A stretch of 64,000 nt of DNA, taken from Nephromyces sp. MM_2019 (lineage: Eukaryota > Apicomplexa > Aconoidasida > Nephromycida). The notes beneath the pieces are model-generated. The model saw only the letters and a program-made list of their open reading frames with translations. It was not told the DNA's origin and ran no database searches. This document shows, piece by piece, positions 36,544-48,273 of this stretch. The stretch covers positions 90,084 to 154,083 of the forward strand of contig JADHZB010001441.1 of NCBI GenBank assembly GCA_015657535.1, written 5' to 3'. Position 1 is the first letter of the stretch, and each line of letters starts with the position of its first letter. Made by a program: the position numbers and the translations under genes.

Positions 36544-39500
36544 ATGAAGAAGTTGCTCAGCAGTGCATCTCCAATATATATTCACTATCGTTTGGCGGCG
36601 GTGTTCTGTTTCCTGCTGCTACTTCTGCAAGTCAGAGAACAAGGTTCTTGTTTTGTTTATCAAAGCAGGGGGGAATCGAGCATGTTGCAGTCTCCGTGCG
36701 TATCAGTTCATGCTGGAATACGGGCAGGATGCTACTTAAAAGACTCTGCTGGTCCTAGCATGCATACAGACAATACAACCCTTGCATGTGGAACTAGAAC
36801 CAGCCTTTTAAAGCCCAAGACGACACCTCCACCGTACATAAGGCACTTTGAAGAGGCTTTGATTTGCAACGCGAAAGTGCATATAGTCCCCATAATCAGT
36901 ACGAAACCTACATACAAAGTTTTAGCGATAGACACGAGTTGTGACGAGACAGCCGCGGCAGTTGTTGACAGGTAGAGCAACAGATATATTTCATTGCACT
37001 GTAGGATATGCTATTTTGGCTAAACCAAAAAATTTTTTTGATTGCTTTCACTACTACCTGATTTAGCAAGTCTAATACTTAGCTTTGGAGCCTTTGCTTT
37101 AAAAGTGAGTCATCTGATGCTCACAGCTGCTCTGGTTATCCAATTATGGCCTTCTGTAGATTATCTGCAATTCATTTACTAAGGACAGAGCTAACTATAA
37201 GATAACTTCTTTTTTTAAGCTGGCTACTTCACCAGGAAGCAGCCTTATGTTGACCTAGATATATTGAGCAATTGAAAAATTACCGGTATTAATAGTACAG
37301 AAGTTCTCCTTGGTACAAATTTAATTTTATTTGACTTACGATAAACGCATAAATCGAATGCTCAATGCCGTCTACTTGCTATCAAACGAATTGAAGCCTT
37401 TCTCGAGTAAAGAAGTTGTAAGTTATAATTTTTATAAAAAAAAACACGGGTGATTTCCAAAGATGAAGTTGCCATATCCTTATTATTAGAAATTTTTTTG
37501 TTTTGTAAGATTGATGCCTTTGATCAGTGTTTGGTTCGTAGCAGATATGCTTTAATGATTGAAGCTTTTCATGTCTAATGCTTTCATCGAAGTGCTGGGT
37601 ACACGGCAGGGGGTAGATTGATGTGGAACCTTTAAGGTGCTCACATATCAACCCCGGAAATTTTGATGGTCTGGTCGATTATTGAAGACTCAAATTTTCA
37701 CAGTATTTCGAGCTGCGTTGTAACTTTTAGTTTCACTATATAAGAGTGCCTTTAAAATATATTTGTTGTAATTTCTTCTGATATATTGCGATATACTATC
37801 TTTTTTGCTTTTACTCAAAAGTCGCCATTTTGTGTCTTGCCTCGCTTCTTTAGTGATGGCACTACATTGGGTAATTGCATATCTGCTCAACCAACCCTGT
37901 ATGAGAAGTTTGGGGGAATTAAGCCAAGTGATTCCATGGTCTCTCACTACGAAGCTATAGATGGCACCGTCTATCAGGCAATTAGGATGGCAGGTTTGCG
38001 CAGTGACTCGCTTATCTTTTTTTCGACGATTTCGCCCCATTTTTTTGCTGCTTTCTTCGATTTTTGGCAAGTCTTGGTACGGGCCGTGTGTGAGTTACTT
38101 GCAATGCAGAAATGCATGAATAGATATATTGAAAATATACGAATCATAGGTGTGTTCTGTGTGCTAAGACTTTCTTTTTCCAACCTTTGATTTTTTGTAC
38201 ATGGTCACTGCAATGGCGAATTACAGACTTTGAATAGTTTTTTATTACGATTCAACATAAAAAATCGGCACATTGTATTGGCTTGCATGAGTCGAAACCC
38301 CTTGTTGCAAAACTAGCAATTTAACTAAGTCATCTCTCAGCGTGTGTTTAAGCATAGTGAAAATAAGTGGGAAAAAATCACAGTAACACACGTATAAGGG
38401 GGTGCTTGTGATCGCATGTGGTCTCAGTGTAGAGTCTTAGCTTTGTTTTATTTTGATATAATATGAAACCTTCAAAGGGGAATTTTGCACCGTGCTCCAG
38501 CTTTATTTGAAGCATTGAAATTACGTTTTTTACCACTGTAGACACACGAGGAACCTGAGCAGGGCTTTGTTTCAAGTAGAAGACGAATCACTTCGTTATT
38601 TAGTACTGCTGTTCCCAAGCTTAAGGAACATTCTAGTTTTTCAGATGGTATTCTTTTTATCAAGAAATGCTATAGCCTTTATATTAAAGGTCCCTGAAAA
38701 AGAATCTTGCTATCTCCTTTAAAGCGTAAAATTTTGATATATGACATAGTAGAAGCTGAAGATTTCGCTCTTTTCACTTTCATTGAAAGGAATTGCTTCC
38801 ATGAAGGAAATCGATGTGGTGGCGGTAACGATAGGCCCCGGACTAGAACCTTGTTTAAGGGTTGGATACGAAAAGGCCAAGGAGCTTTGCGTGAACCACA
38901 ACATCCCAATGGTTTTTGTCAATCATTTGGAAGCACATTGCCTTTCTGGAATGTATGCAGCCAACCTTGGTTTTTCGAGAACCGTAAGCTTTCATTTAAC
39001 CTTATGACATAATAGTTCATAATTTATTAAAATACGATGCCGTATCTGCAAGATTGCTCTGTATATGTAGCGATTATGCGTGAGCGGCGTATGCTGAGGA
39101 AACCTTTGGCTTCATATAGCGACAGAACAAGGTTATATTTCGACTCTCAATCGGCTATTAGCGAGTAGAAAAAAAGCATATTAAGGGAAAACCTGTTTCT
39201 TTTTCTAATAAAGGCAAACTACTGAAGATTTGATTGTGTTTTCTACTGCTTGCAATACCTAATCTTTACGTTTATGCGAACTTGCGTAGATTGAAAACAT
39301 ACTTGATATCTGTTTTATACTATAAATCGTATTTTTACAAATTTTATCGAGATTATAAGATAAAACTCTTTGCATCACTTTAGGACCAAGCGGCTATTAA
39401 TTTCCCTTATTTGGCTGTTCTAGCGTCAGGTGGACATACTTTCATTACCTGTGTTAACGGGGTAGCAAACTACTCTGTGATGGGTACCACAGTGGATGAT

Positions 39501-42500
39501 GCCGTGGGTGAGGCACTCGACAAGGCTGCCCGGTAATCAACGAAAAAAGAATCTTCTTTCTTGTTTTCTCTTGAAATAAATTTATATCAAAGCCTTGCAA
39601 TTTCTTTCAAATCTTCTGATTTTTGGTATAGCTGGGTTTATCGGAAGTTTATTGTTTGGACGATATTTCTTTTGCTTGAAAAATCCTGTAAAAATACACA
39701 AAACGAAAAAATTCGTTGCATATGGCTCAGTGTCTGTTGAAACGTGGCAGTTACATTGATTGTATCTTCTTTTTTTCTCTATGAATTTTAACTAGAATTT
39801 TTTTTAGATTTGAGAGATACTCTATTCTCTAATCTTCTTCTTCTTCTTCTTCTTCAGGTTGAAGTGGAATTATGATTTCTATGGAAATTTTTTGTGATGC
39901 CAGAGATGTAGATCAATAATTGTTAGCTGGATATATGGAGAGTAAAGTAGTTTGAAAGTATCTCCAATGCACGTTGAAAGCATAGTCTGAAGGCGTTGCT
40001 CTACATGATGGGATTTGTTGCGAACAAAGCTTTTGCTAGCGGCATTTTTTAGAGAAAGGAGTGGCGTATTTGCTTCCTTTTTGGTACAATTTTTTCATGC
40101 TTTACCTTCACTCATTCAAGGGGGGTTGAAGAACACTGCGAAACTTTGAAAAGCTTTAAAGCGAAATTACTTGCTCTTTATAGGATGCTATTTATTTTAG
40201 GGATATTAGGTTTGCAAAATTTATAGATGCTTATTGGAGTGGCGTTTGCTTGATATGCAAAGTGAAGTTTACAAATCTTCACTTTTTTTCTTTTTAAAAT
40301 TATCTATTACCGGCCTCGAAACTTCAATTTTGGCCTAAAATGACTCGAATACCCAGTTGTCAATCTCTGCTTGCATGAGGTATACTATTGGAGCTCATTT
40401 TGTTGGGATTACTAGAAAGGCCGATATAGGCAGTGCTGTTAGATCACTAAAAGGGCTATGTAGGCAGCTCTGCTAGATTGTTAGAAAGAGCAGCCTAAGC
40501 AGTGCTGTTAGATCACTAGAAGTGCTATGTAGGCGGTACTGTTAGATAGTTAGAAAGAACAATATAAGCATGGCTGTTTTTTTATAAGCTCCTTACTTTT
40601 CTCTAACTATTTGATTATATTTGGAGATTTCATATAAATGCAAAGAGAATATTCTATAATCTGATTTTTTGCCTTTTAAAATACAAAACAAAAAATATCT
40701 TCAACATCTACATCTTCTTCTAACAAACCCAAGAAATACTCGTATTTTTGTGTAGGTATATGGGGCTTCCTCTAAGCATTCCTGGCGGTCTTGCAATAGA
40801 TCTTGCTGCAAAAAAAGGAAATGCAGAGAGCTTCTTTTTTCCTGATCCTCTTCAATATTCACGGGCTCTTAACATGAGGTAGTTCTCTCTGAATTTTTCT
40901 GGAGAAAAAACCTTCATTATAATTCGATTTATATGTTTAAAGGCTGAAATTTTTTTTCAACAGATGAGATACTCTTTGTAACTTCGTGCCTGTAATTTTG
41001 CAAAGTTTAAAGCTTATAATTAATCAGTATGCTACTGAATACAATTTAGTCATTGCATATGCTCTTTTGAAAAAGCTTGCTTTTTCAGCTTCAGTAACAA
41101 TTTTTGGTAAACCGCAGCTTTATTTCTGCAATTCAGCTATTGGTGCTCCTTCTTCTTTCGACATTTTAGCCTTTTTACAGCAAATTCTGCTGATGATATG
41201 ATTATCAAGGCTCTTAAAATTTGTTTGTAGGAAAAGTTGTGGCTGGAGAGTAACCTTTTTTTGCGTATTTTCTGCGCGCTATAATTATTCTCACATTTTT
41301 TGCTTCTTTTCTTGTGCTTAATGTTGAAAAATTCTATAACTTCTAGTTGTTTTTGACTTAAAGCTGCTCAGGAAGCTAGTGAAGCGTTTTTGGAGTATTG
41401 AGAGTTGTATGGCGTTTGTGTGTGGCACACTTTTTGTGTTGGACTTTCTTTTTTTATTTTCTCGACTTTCTTTTCGGGTTTTTGTGAGTAGATTTTTGTG
41501 CGTAATTGAAGTGCGTGCTAGGTTTGTAAAGCTCTGGGTTATGTGTGCTTATTTTTTGCACTAATTAAAACGATTTATTAGCCATTTTTAAGGTTTTGAA
41601 AGTAAAATATGGATATTTCGCCCTGTGAGGAAGAGAATGTTTCCCAATTTTTTGAGATTTTAAAAAAGTTTTCAAGATTGCTTTTTGCAGCACTTTGAAG
41701 ATTTTATAGCCTTCTGGAGAAGATATTTTAGTCCTCATTAAGTAATAAATATTGCTATCCTACAGAGAACTACACACACGCACACATGGGCTTAACACTA
41801 GTTCTATATAACTTGAAATGCTTTTTTATTTGTGTTTCTTTTCCTCACATCTTGATAATAGTTGCTTATGCATGATAAAACAATGCGTAAAAAATCAATC
41901 ATTCAAGAAGGGGATGATAAATTTTCACAGGAAATTGGGAGATTAAAATACGAAAATTCGTCTAAAATCATAATTTATTGTGCCTATGGACTCTGTGAAG
42001 TGAAAGGCAATGTGAAAAAGTAAAATTCACTGCCTTGGTATAATGCAAAAATATGTTATGATATGCTAAACTATAGAGGAGATTGATTTAGTAGCCTTGC
42101 TTTGTGATCAAACTTGAATTTAGTAATTTTTTTCGACCTTTTGAGATAAGCTGAGAAGTTTAGGCAGGGTGTTTATAGGCAAAACATTTCTCTCGCCTTT
42201 TCTAGCTTTGCTGCTAAAATAAGCTCTCTTCGATGTCTTTGTGCTTTGAATTATCAAATATATATGACCCTTTCATGGGTCCTTACACATAGTCAGGAAA
42301 AATTATAAAATTATTACTCTTTGGTAAGCATGCAAAATCAGCAAAAAAAAAATAGTCAAGGTTTTTTTTGCCTATATCTTACACTAAAATAAGACTATCT
42401 GAGGGTAGAAATGATCATATGTGAAGGTTTAATTGAAAGTTATTCTCTTAATACGTTACTATATATTAATATCAGGTAATATTTATGTTTTTTCATAGCT

Positions 42501-45500
42501 TTTCTGGACTGAAAACTGCCTTGAAACTCATTCTGCAAGGCACAAAATTTAGCGATACTGAGTATGCGGAAGCTACACGTTACCTTGAGGCTGCATCCAA
42601 GTCATTGAATTTTAATGAAGAAATTCCCCCTAATAAGATATTTGATTTAGCTTCGGCCTTTCAGGAAGGTAATATTGTAGCATTAGATGTTTTTTCAGTT
42701 TGAAATACTCTATTCCCTACCAATTTAGCAGCATAAATTTGCTCTTTTAGGTGATTTCCACTGTTATATTCCGTAGTAAGCTCTCATAGCACACTGCTGT
42801 GATGAAACTTAAAGCTTAAAATTTTTTTTTTCATTTTTATTCGTAAATACTGCAAAATCAGTAGCCTTTAATGGCATTTCAATTCTCCCATAGGCGTCTT
42901 TAGTTTTACATTTTTGATTGCAATAATTCCAAGAACCAAAATTTTTCTTAAAATAACTTTGATGAAATATTTCTGTTCGCTGACGAACAAGGTATTTTAA
43001 AAAGGCATTTTCTGTGGAATGGCTGTCTATTACAAGCGGATTTTTTGTGTTGAAAAAGCTATTTGAAAGTGCAAATTAAATTTCAAGATAAAAGCGATTT
43101 TGAAAAATAATTCGAATTTCACTATGTGGTGATATCGCTTTGATTTTTCTTGCTTAGAGAGATGCATATTTTTAATAAAAGTTCAATATAGAGTATGCAG
43201 ATAACCTATTGGTCGCCTTAATATGTGTACTTTTTATTGCTCTTACTGCCTTTTATATGAATTTCTTTTATTTTTCTTCAAGAAGTGCTTCTATTGCATG
43301 AAAACATCACATTTGATTGTGGTATTACCTTTAGAAAAATAGCATCAATATTTTTTTAAAGGTATACTTATTAGAATTTATTAAAAAAGCTTTTTAATTG
43401 GGCAGTATTTTCATAAAAATCTTCTATACGAGTAGTGAAGAGCTACATCGCACTGAGATAAATTTATTTCTTGGGAGTAGCTCTCATTTTGATAAAATTA
43501 TGAAAAACGTATTTTAAACTGTTTTTTTAAGCGACAATGATCTAATTTTACTGAGAAAAATAACCTTGTTTTTGATTAGATTATATTTGGAGGGAAAAGA
43601 TGCTGTACTTAAAGGTAATAACAATTTTCTTCAGACAAATTCAATTTTCTGGTAATGATTTTAAGTAAACATGGAAAAAACTACTATAGAAATGCATGAT
43701 ATCCTGGAGGTATTTTTGTGATCTAGCATAGCTGCTCTGTCGAATCCTGATGCATTAAACATTCTTTGAAGGCTAGTCTCTCTCTTGTTAAGTATATATT
43801 CGATTACTTTTTTAATTGGAGATTGTGTTTAGTTTTTGTATACATTTTCACAAACTTTCAGCAATTTTGTGTTTTTTTTTTTGGCCAAGTTTTATGAAGC
43901 GATGAGAGAAGATGGAGACTTCTTTTTGTTTTTTTATGGAGAAAAATTTAATTTTCACTTGGCGCTTCTATTCGATATTTTTTCAGCTGCATTCAAGCAT
44001 CTTATAAGGAATGTAAAGAAGGCTATACAATACTGCGAAGCATTTACTCCCATACGATCTCTGGTTCTAGTAGGTGGTGAGAATCTATTTTTCGTAAATC
44101 ACAAGAGCTAAAGAAAGTCATAACTAGTTTACATGCCTAAATCAGCACGTATACACACCGAAACCACGGTACCATTTCTCTACGCACACACTTAACCTAC
44201 TCGGCACACACTCATCCACATATTGTCTTCATGCTAAAATCCGCAAATTTTCTAGATTTTCACACCGATTGGAAGTTATAGTGTCAATATTTCTGTATGA
44301 CATTAATATGATGATTGAATAGCTTCTGTGGTTTGGCGGAGGTGTTTAAGTACCTTTTTTTTTCATTGGGTGTTACATAGTTGGGTATTTTTGTGTATAG
44401 CAGCTGGTATCTTTATGTATTGCATACATGTTCTGTGTTTTTCTACGCTACGTGTGGATGCGTATGTTTCTTAGCTTTTTTTAGCTTTGTGTCTTCATCT
44501 ATGGTATGCGTATTTTTACGTTTTTCTGCATCGTGTGTGGAAGTGTATGCGTCTTTAAGCTTTTGTGTATAAAAGGCATAGTGAGAGTATTGCTGAACTA
44601 TTTGATAGCCTAGAGCATTGCTATAGGTAAAGGTTCTTCGAATTTAAAATATAGATTGTCTCGACTACTCCTTGAGCCATATTAGTAGGATTTCTTTTTC
44701 TCACCGGTGGATTGATTTGTCGTACTCGTTCTTTCACTTGTTCCATTGAAAACTTACCTTATAAGCTAGTAGCTATTGGTGGTACGACAGAAGCATAATG
44801 CAAGTCTTTGTTAGCTTGCATATACCCCCTAGGGCGATAATTCAATCATTTGTTTTGCTAGTATCAAATCTCTTCTTTGTAATGGACTATATAACTGCAG
44901 CTATTTAGATTTGCAGAGAGCATGTTCTAATTTGCTCTATAAAGAGCTACATACAAGTTTTTTATTATAATCTTGTAGTATAATATCTATAAATTACCAT
45001 AAACATAAGATTTTGCAATACTCATAATTTTTAGATTTTGTGAATGAAGGTTCTCGTGCTAAATATAAGGTTCTCGTTATTTTATAAGTTTTTCGATGTA
45101 GGGAAGAGTGTGCATGGAAAGGTATATTTCACGATATCAGGATATTTACATCAAATAACGCTTCTCTTCCCGCTTATAAAATGCTGCAAAAATTTTAAAC
45201 CAGTTCTAGTGACTATTATAATGTAATTTTGTCTTTATTGCAGGGGTTGCTGCTAATAGTCGTTTGCAACGTGAACTCACGTCATTATGTAGAGAGAGAG
45301 GGAATTTTGAGCTTCGATGCCATGAAAGTGAAAAGCTTAGAAATAGGCTGCGCCGGAAAATTCGCGAAGCACTCAAAAAGCGCAAGCCGCTGATCTCCAG
45401 CCAGTCGCTAACTCCTTCTAATACTACTTTTTCTCCGTCAGATGCTAGCAATGTTTATAAAAGTGCAAATTTTAACTATGAAACTGAAGATACGCGGCTT

Positions 45501-46974
45501 CGTAGGGTTTACGAAGTTGTTACTAGTGGTAGACACGCAGTATTTGATGAGAAAAGATGGAAGACATGGGACTTTGTCGTTCCTAACGTGGATCTGTGTA
45601 GAGATAATGCAATCATGATAGCCTGGGCTGCTATAGAAAAGCTAATAGAAAGGAATGGGTAAGTGATAATACTAAGAGCTGAATCGTTTATCAATTCTTT
45701 TATGCTGCTCTGCGTTGAGTCTTTACGTACGTTTTGCGTATCAAGAAAAAATGATTACTTAAAGAGGCGTAGTGAATTCTGATTAAAAATTCAACTTCAA
45801 TTATAAAGTTGGACTCAGAACATCTTTGAGGCCCATGCTATATTAGTTGCTTTTGCTGTTGCTAGGTTTTCTGCTATTTTTTAATGGTAAGCTTGTGAGT
45901 ATAGCATCTTTGAGACCCATGCTATATTAGTTGCTTTTGCTGCAACTAAGTTTTCTGCTTCTTTTAGTTCAGCCCTTAATGTTTTGTCTAACTCGAGCTA
46001 CTCCTAAACAGTGAGAAACGTGAAAAAATGAGGTTTTCGCTAATTTTTTTTCGGACTTTCTTGGTGTTTTGCCAACAATTTTTAATTAGCATACTTGAGA
46101 AGAAATAATGAGAAAAATGCTGCACTGAGAAAGGATTACGAAATTTTTTTCAGACCACGGGGAAGCATGATAAAGCTATTTTTCAGTATGTAGATGATAG
46201 AACAAGCATCTCTTGAGTACACCGAAAATGGAAAAATTGAGTGAACGTTTGCTTTATGAAGATATTGAATTTTTTATTAAATGATAGTGTGTTGATACTT
46301 TATTAGCTCAGTGGGATTTGAAAAGAGTATTATATGAGCTGAAGTATCTATAGTATTTGAAGCTACTATAATCTAAGCGAGCTAAGTTGTGGTTTTCTGT
46401 ATAATTATGTTACTTTGACCATCTGCTGCATTATTTCTTAAAGTAGTGAATTTCCGATATTTTGCAAGTAAGCTTCATATTAGAAGCGTCTCTGTTGAAA
46501 ACAATGTGATCTTCTTAACTACTAAGGATCATGAAATATAGCCAAGCTGACAACGAAATAAAGGATTTTTTTGCATTTGCAACTCCTTTGTCATCGCTGA
46601 GCGTTATTATGTATTGAAATTCATACAACAAAATTAGTTGCCTTTATAATCTCGTGGCAGCAGGCAAAACATATTCTCCAGCGAATTTTTTTAGTGTGCA
46701 AAATCAGTTATTTACCGTTCGATCATTGCTGCTATGAAATATCCATGCTTCGTTTTTGGTTTCAAAAAGCTTATCGCTGATATGTGCCGCGAAATTTTCA
46801 GTATATATAAAAGTCTTAAATTCTTTTTCTTTTGTGCCTATTCTAAGTCTGACAGATGCTTTTAACAAGGATATGCCGCTTCTCTATCCAAAATGGCCTT
46901 TGCATGAAGATATGCCTGGAGTCAGTTTTGATGTCGAAACTGCTGTGCTGCGAGATATTACAAAACTAATCTGA
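36544..46974 (+). CDS. TsaD: tRNA N6-threonylcarbamoyladenosine transferase TsaD/Kae1 (organellar type), probably plastid-targeted
   Basis: Nine exons: 36544-36971, 37854-37993, 38790-38983, 39384-39532, 40756-40878, 42499-42668, 43987-44076, 45244-45658 and 46848-46974. All phases match; total 611 aa. The enzyme transfers threonylcarbamoyl to A37 of ANN-decoding tRNAs (t6A). Motifs in order: [30 protein letters not shown], the metal-binding HLEAH, LASGGHT, the nucleotide-site [34 protein letters not shown] and the C-terminal [13 protein letters not shown]. It resembles bacterial TsaD and mitochondrial Qri7/OSGEPL1 more than nuclear Kae1. The first 130 or so residues are a leader: a strong signal peptide ([10 protein letters not shown]) with Phe after the likely cleavage (GSC/FVYQ), then a Ser/Thr-rich stretch. 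Exon 8 carries an insert of about 85 residues. Acceptors of exons 3 (gaaag) and 9 (ctaag) are less standard. Confidence 0.92.
39836..39857 (+). repeat. (CTT)n microsatellite in TsaD intron
   Basis: Seven consecutive ctt units inside the intron 39533-40755. Confidence 0.8.
40414..40580 (+). repeat. 68-bp tandem repeat, about 2.4 copies, in TsaD intron
   Basis: Units start with agaaag and carry two half-units of about 34 bp (..taggcagtgctgttagat..). They lie in the intron 39533-40755. No coding or RNA signal was recognised. Confidence 0.75.
45821..45959 (+). repeat. 55-bp direct repeat, spaced 84 bp, in TsaD intron 8
   Basis: Copies at 45821-45875 and 45905-45959 share catctttgag.cccatgct and a following ttgcttttgctg run with few differences. 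Both lie inside the intron 45659-46847. Confidence 0.8.
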
Positions 46975-47457
46975 ATTTTCCGTGTCTAGTCTGCTGGAGC
47001 TTTGACTTATATTATGCTACTCTATTCAAGAGCTAACTGACGTGATCCTTTCAATTTTTTAGTACAAAAGTATCATTTTTTGTTGTGCCATGACCTTGTT
47101 AATAGTTTCTTGTACGCTTTAGAATTTAACTGGCTGATTTTATGCACCAAAGTCGAAAGATTGCTTCAAAGTGAGTTGAAAATACTCTTAATTTAACCTT
47201 AATACAATGATTAAAGACAACTAGAAAAGAAACTTGTTTCTCAGCAGTTTAGAACTGTGGTGTTTCTTATTTTCCCTTCTGCTAAAGTTTATTGAGAGCG
47301 TACCATTGATGGTACTTCTATACCAATATTGCATTTTTCGGATATTTTTTCGTTACGAGGTGATGCTTATTTTCTGCAGAAAATACATAACGATTGCTTG
47401 CCATGGGAAATATCTTATTTTAAAATTGCTGTGATACTCTCTAAAATGCTTTATTAG

Positions 47458-48202
47458 ATGAGAAAACTTTGAAGGTATTGACGAAGATACCATCTAAAGT
47501 TATATTTCCCGGTCAGGTTTGGAAAATTCCATTTTTCACATCTTTTGAGAGGGCGGTACATTTGATTAAAAACAGCTTCTCAAAATCTGAATATTCCGCC
47601 CGTGCAGGCTGGCTTACATATCTCTTAAAAGAGTCCAAAATTTAAATTTTATAGGACGCATTTTATAAAAGTAATATCCGCTGTTAGCCTAAAGTAGCTT
47701 TATTTGCGAAATAATGTGATCCTTTGTTTAAAATTTTATTGTAACAACTGCAAGCAGAGGCACACTATTTAAGAAGTTTTTGAAAGTAGCGGATATGAGA
47801 TGCCAGTAACCTTTGTGATATGAAACTATTGGGATGTACCAGTTTCTTTCCAATTTTATAGAAACCAGCTATCTTTTGTAGTTTATGCATGAACCTAGGA
47901 TGCTGAAAATGTTTAAGAGGCGAAGGCGCGATATCCTCCTAATTTACTTGAAAAAAAGACTGGCTATTGCAATTATTGCATGGTAACAGGTCTTGAAGGA
48001 TTTCCATGACGCTAGTATGAAAGCTCTTGGGATTCGTTTGTCTAAACGTCGATTAGTCACAGCAGGGCTGATATGGAGGGCTTTCCGTGGTTTTAATGTG
48101 AAATTTGGTGCGAAGTTCATTTATAAGGTGTTAACGTATATATACTCGTTGCTGCGAAATACCCCACCCGCTGAGAGGCTGCATATCCTTTTACCATATT
48201 GA
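47458..48202 (+). CDS. Two unassigned exon-like open frames
   Basis: The first frame follows an acceptor (ctttattag) at 47458 and runs to a stop at 47645. It reads like protein (KIPSKVIFPGQVWKIPFF). The second follows an acceptor (ggtaacag) at 47990 and runs to a stop at 48202 (SMKALGIRLSKRRLVTAGLI). A gtacat donor near 47555 would join the two in phase 0. They lie downstream of the TsaD stop on the same strand, and 72 bp from the convergent DRC1 stop. They could be 3' exons of a separate small gene or an alternative end of the TsaD transcript; the TsaD donor that would feed them does not match in phase. Family not recognised. Confidence 0.35.
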
Positions 48203-48273
48203 GTATACGCTAAATTATTAGTCTCCTTAAATAATGATCTCTTGTCATGAGACATTTTGCTACTGCTTAACTG

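Noticed and set aside
37690..38070. 126-codon minus-strand open frame
   Set aside because: It is the antisense shadow of TsaD exon 2, whose sense frame matches conserved TsaD text.
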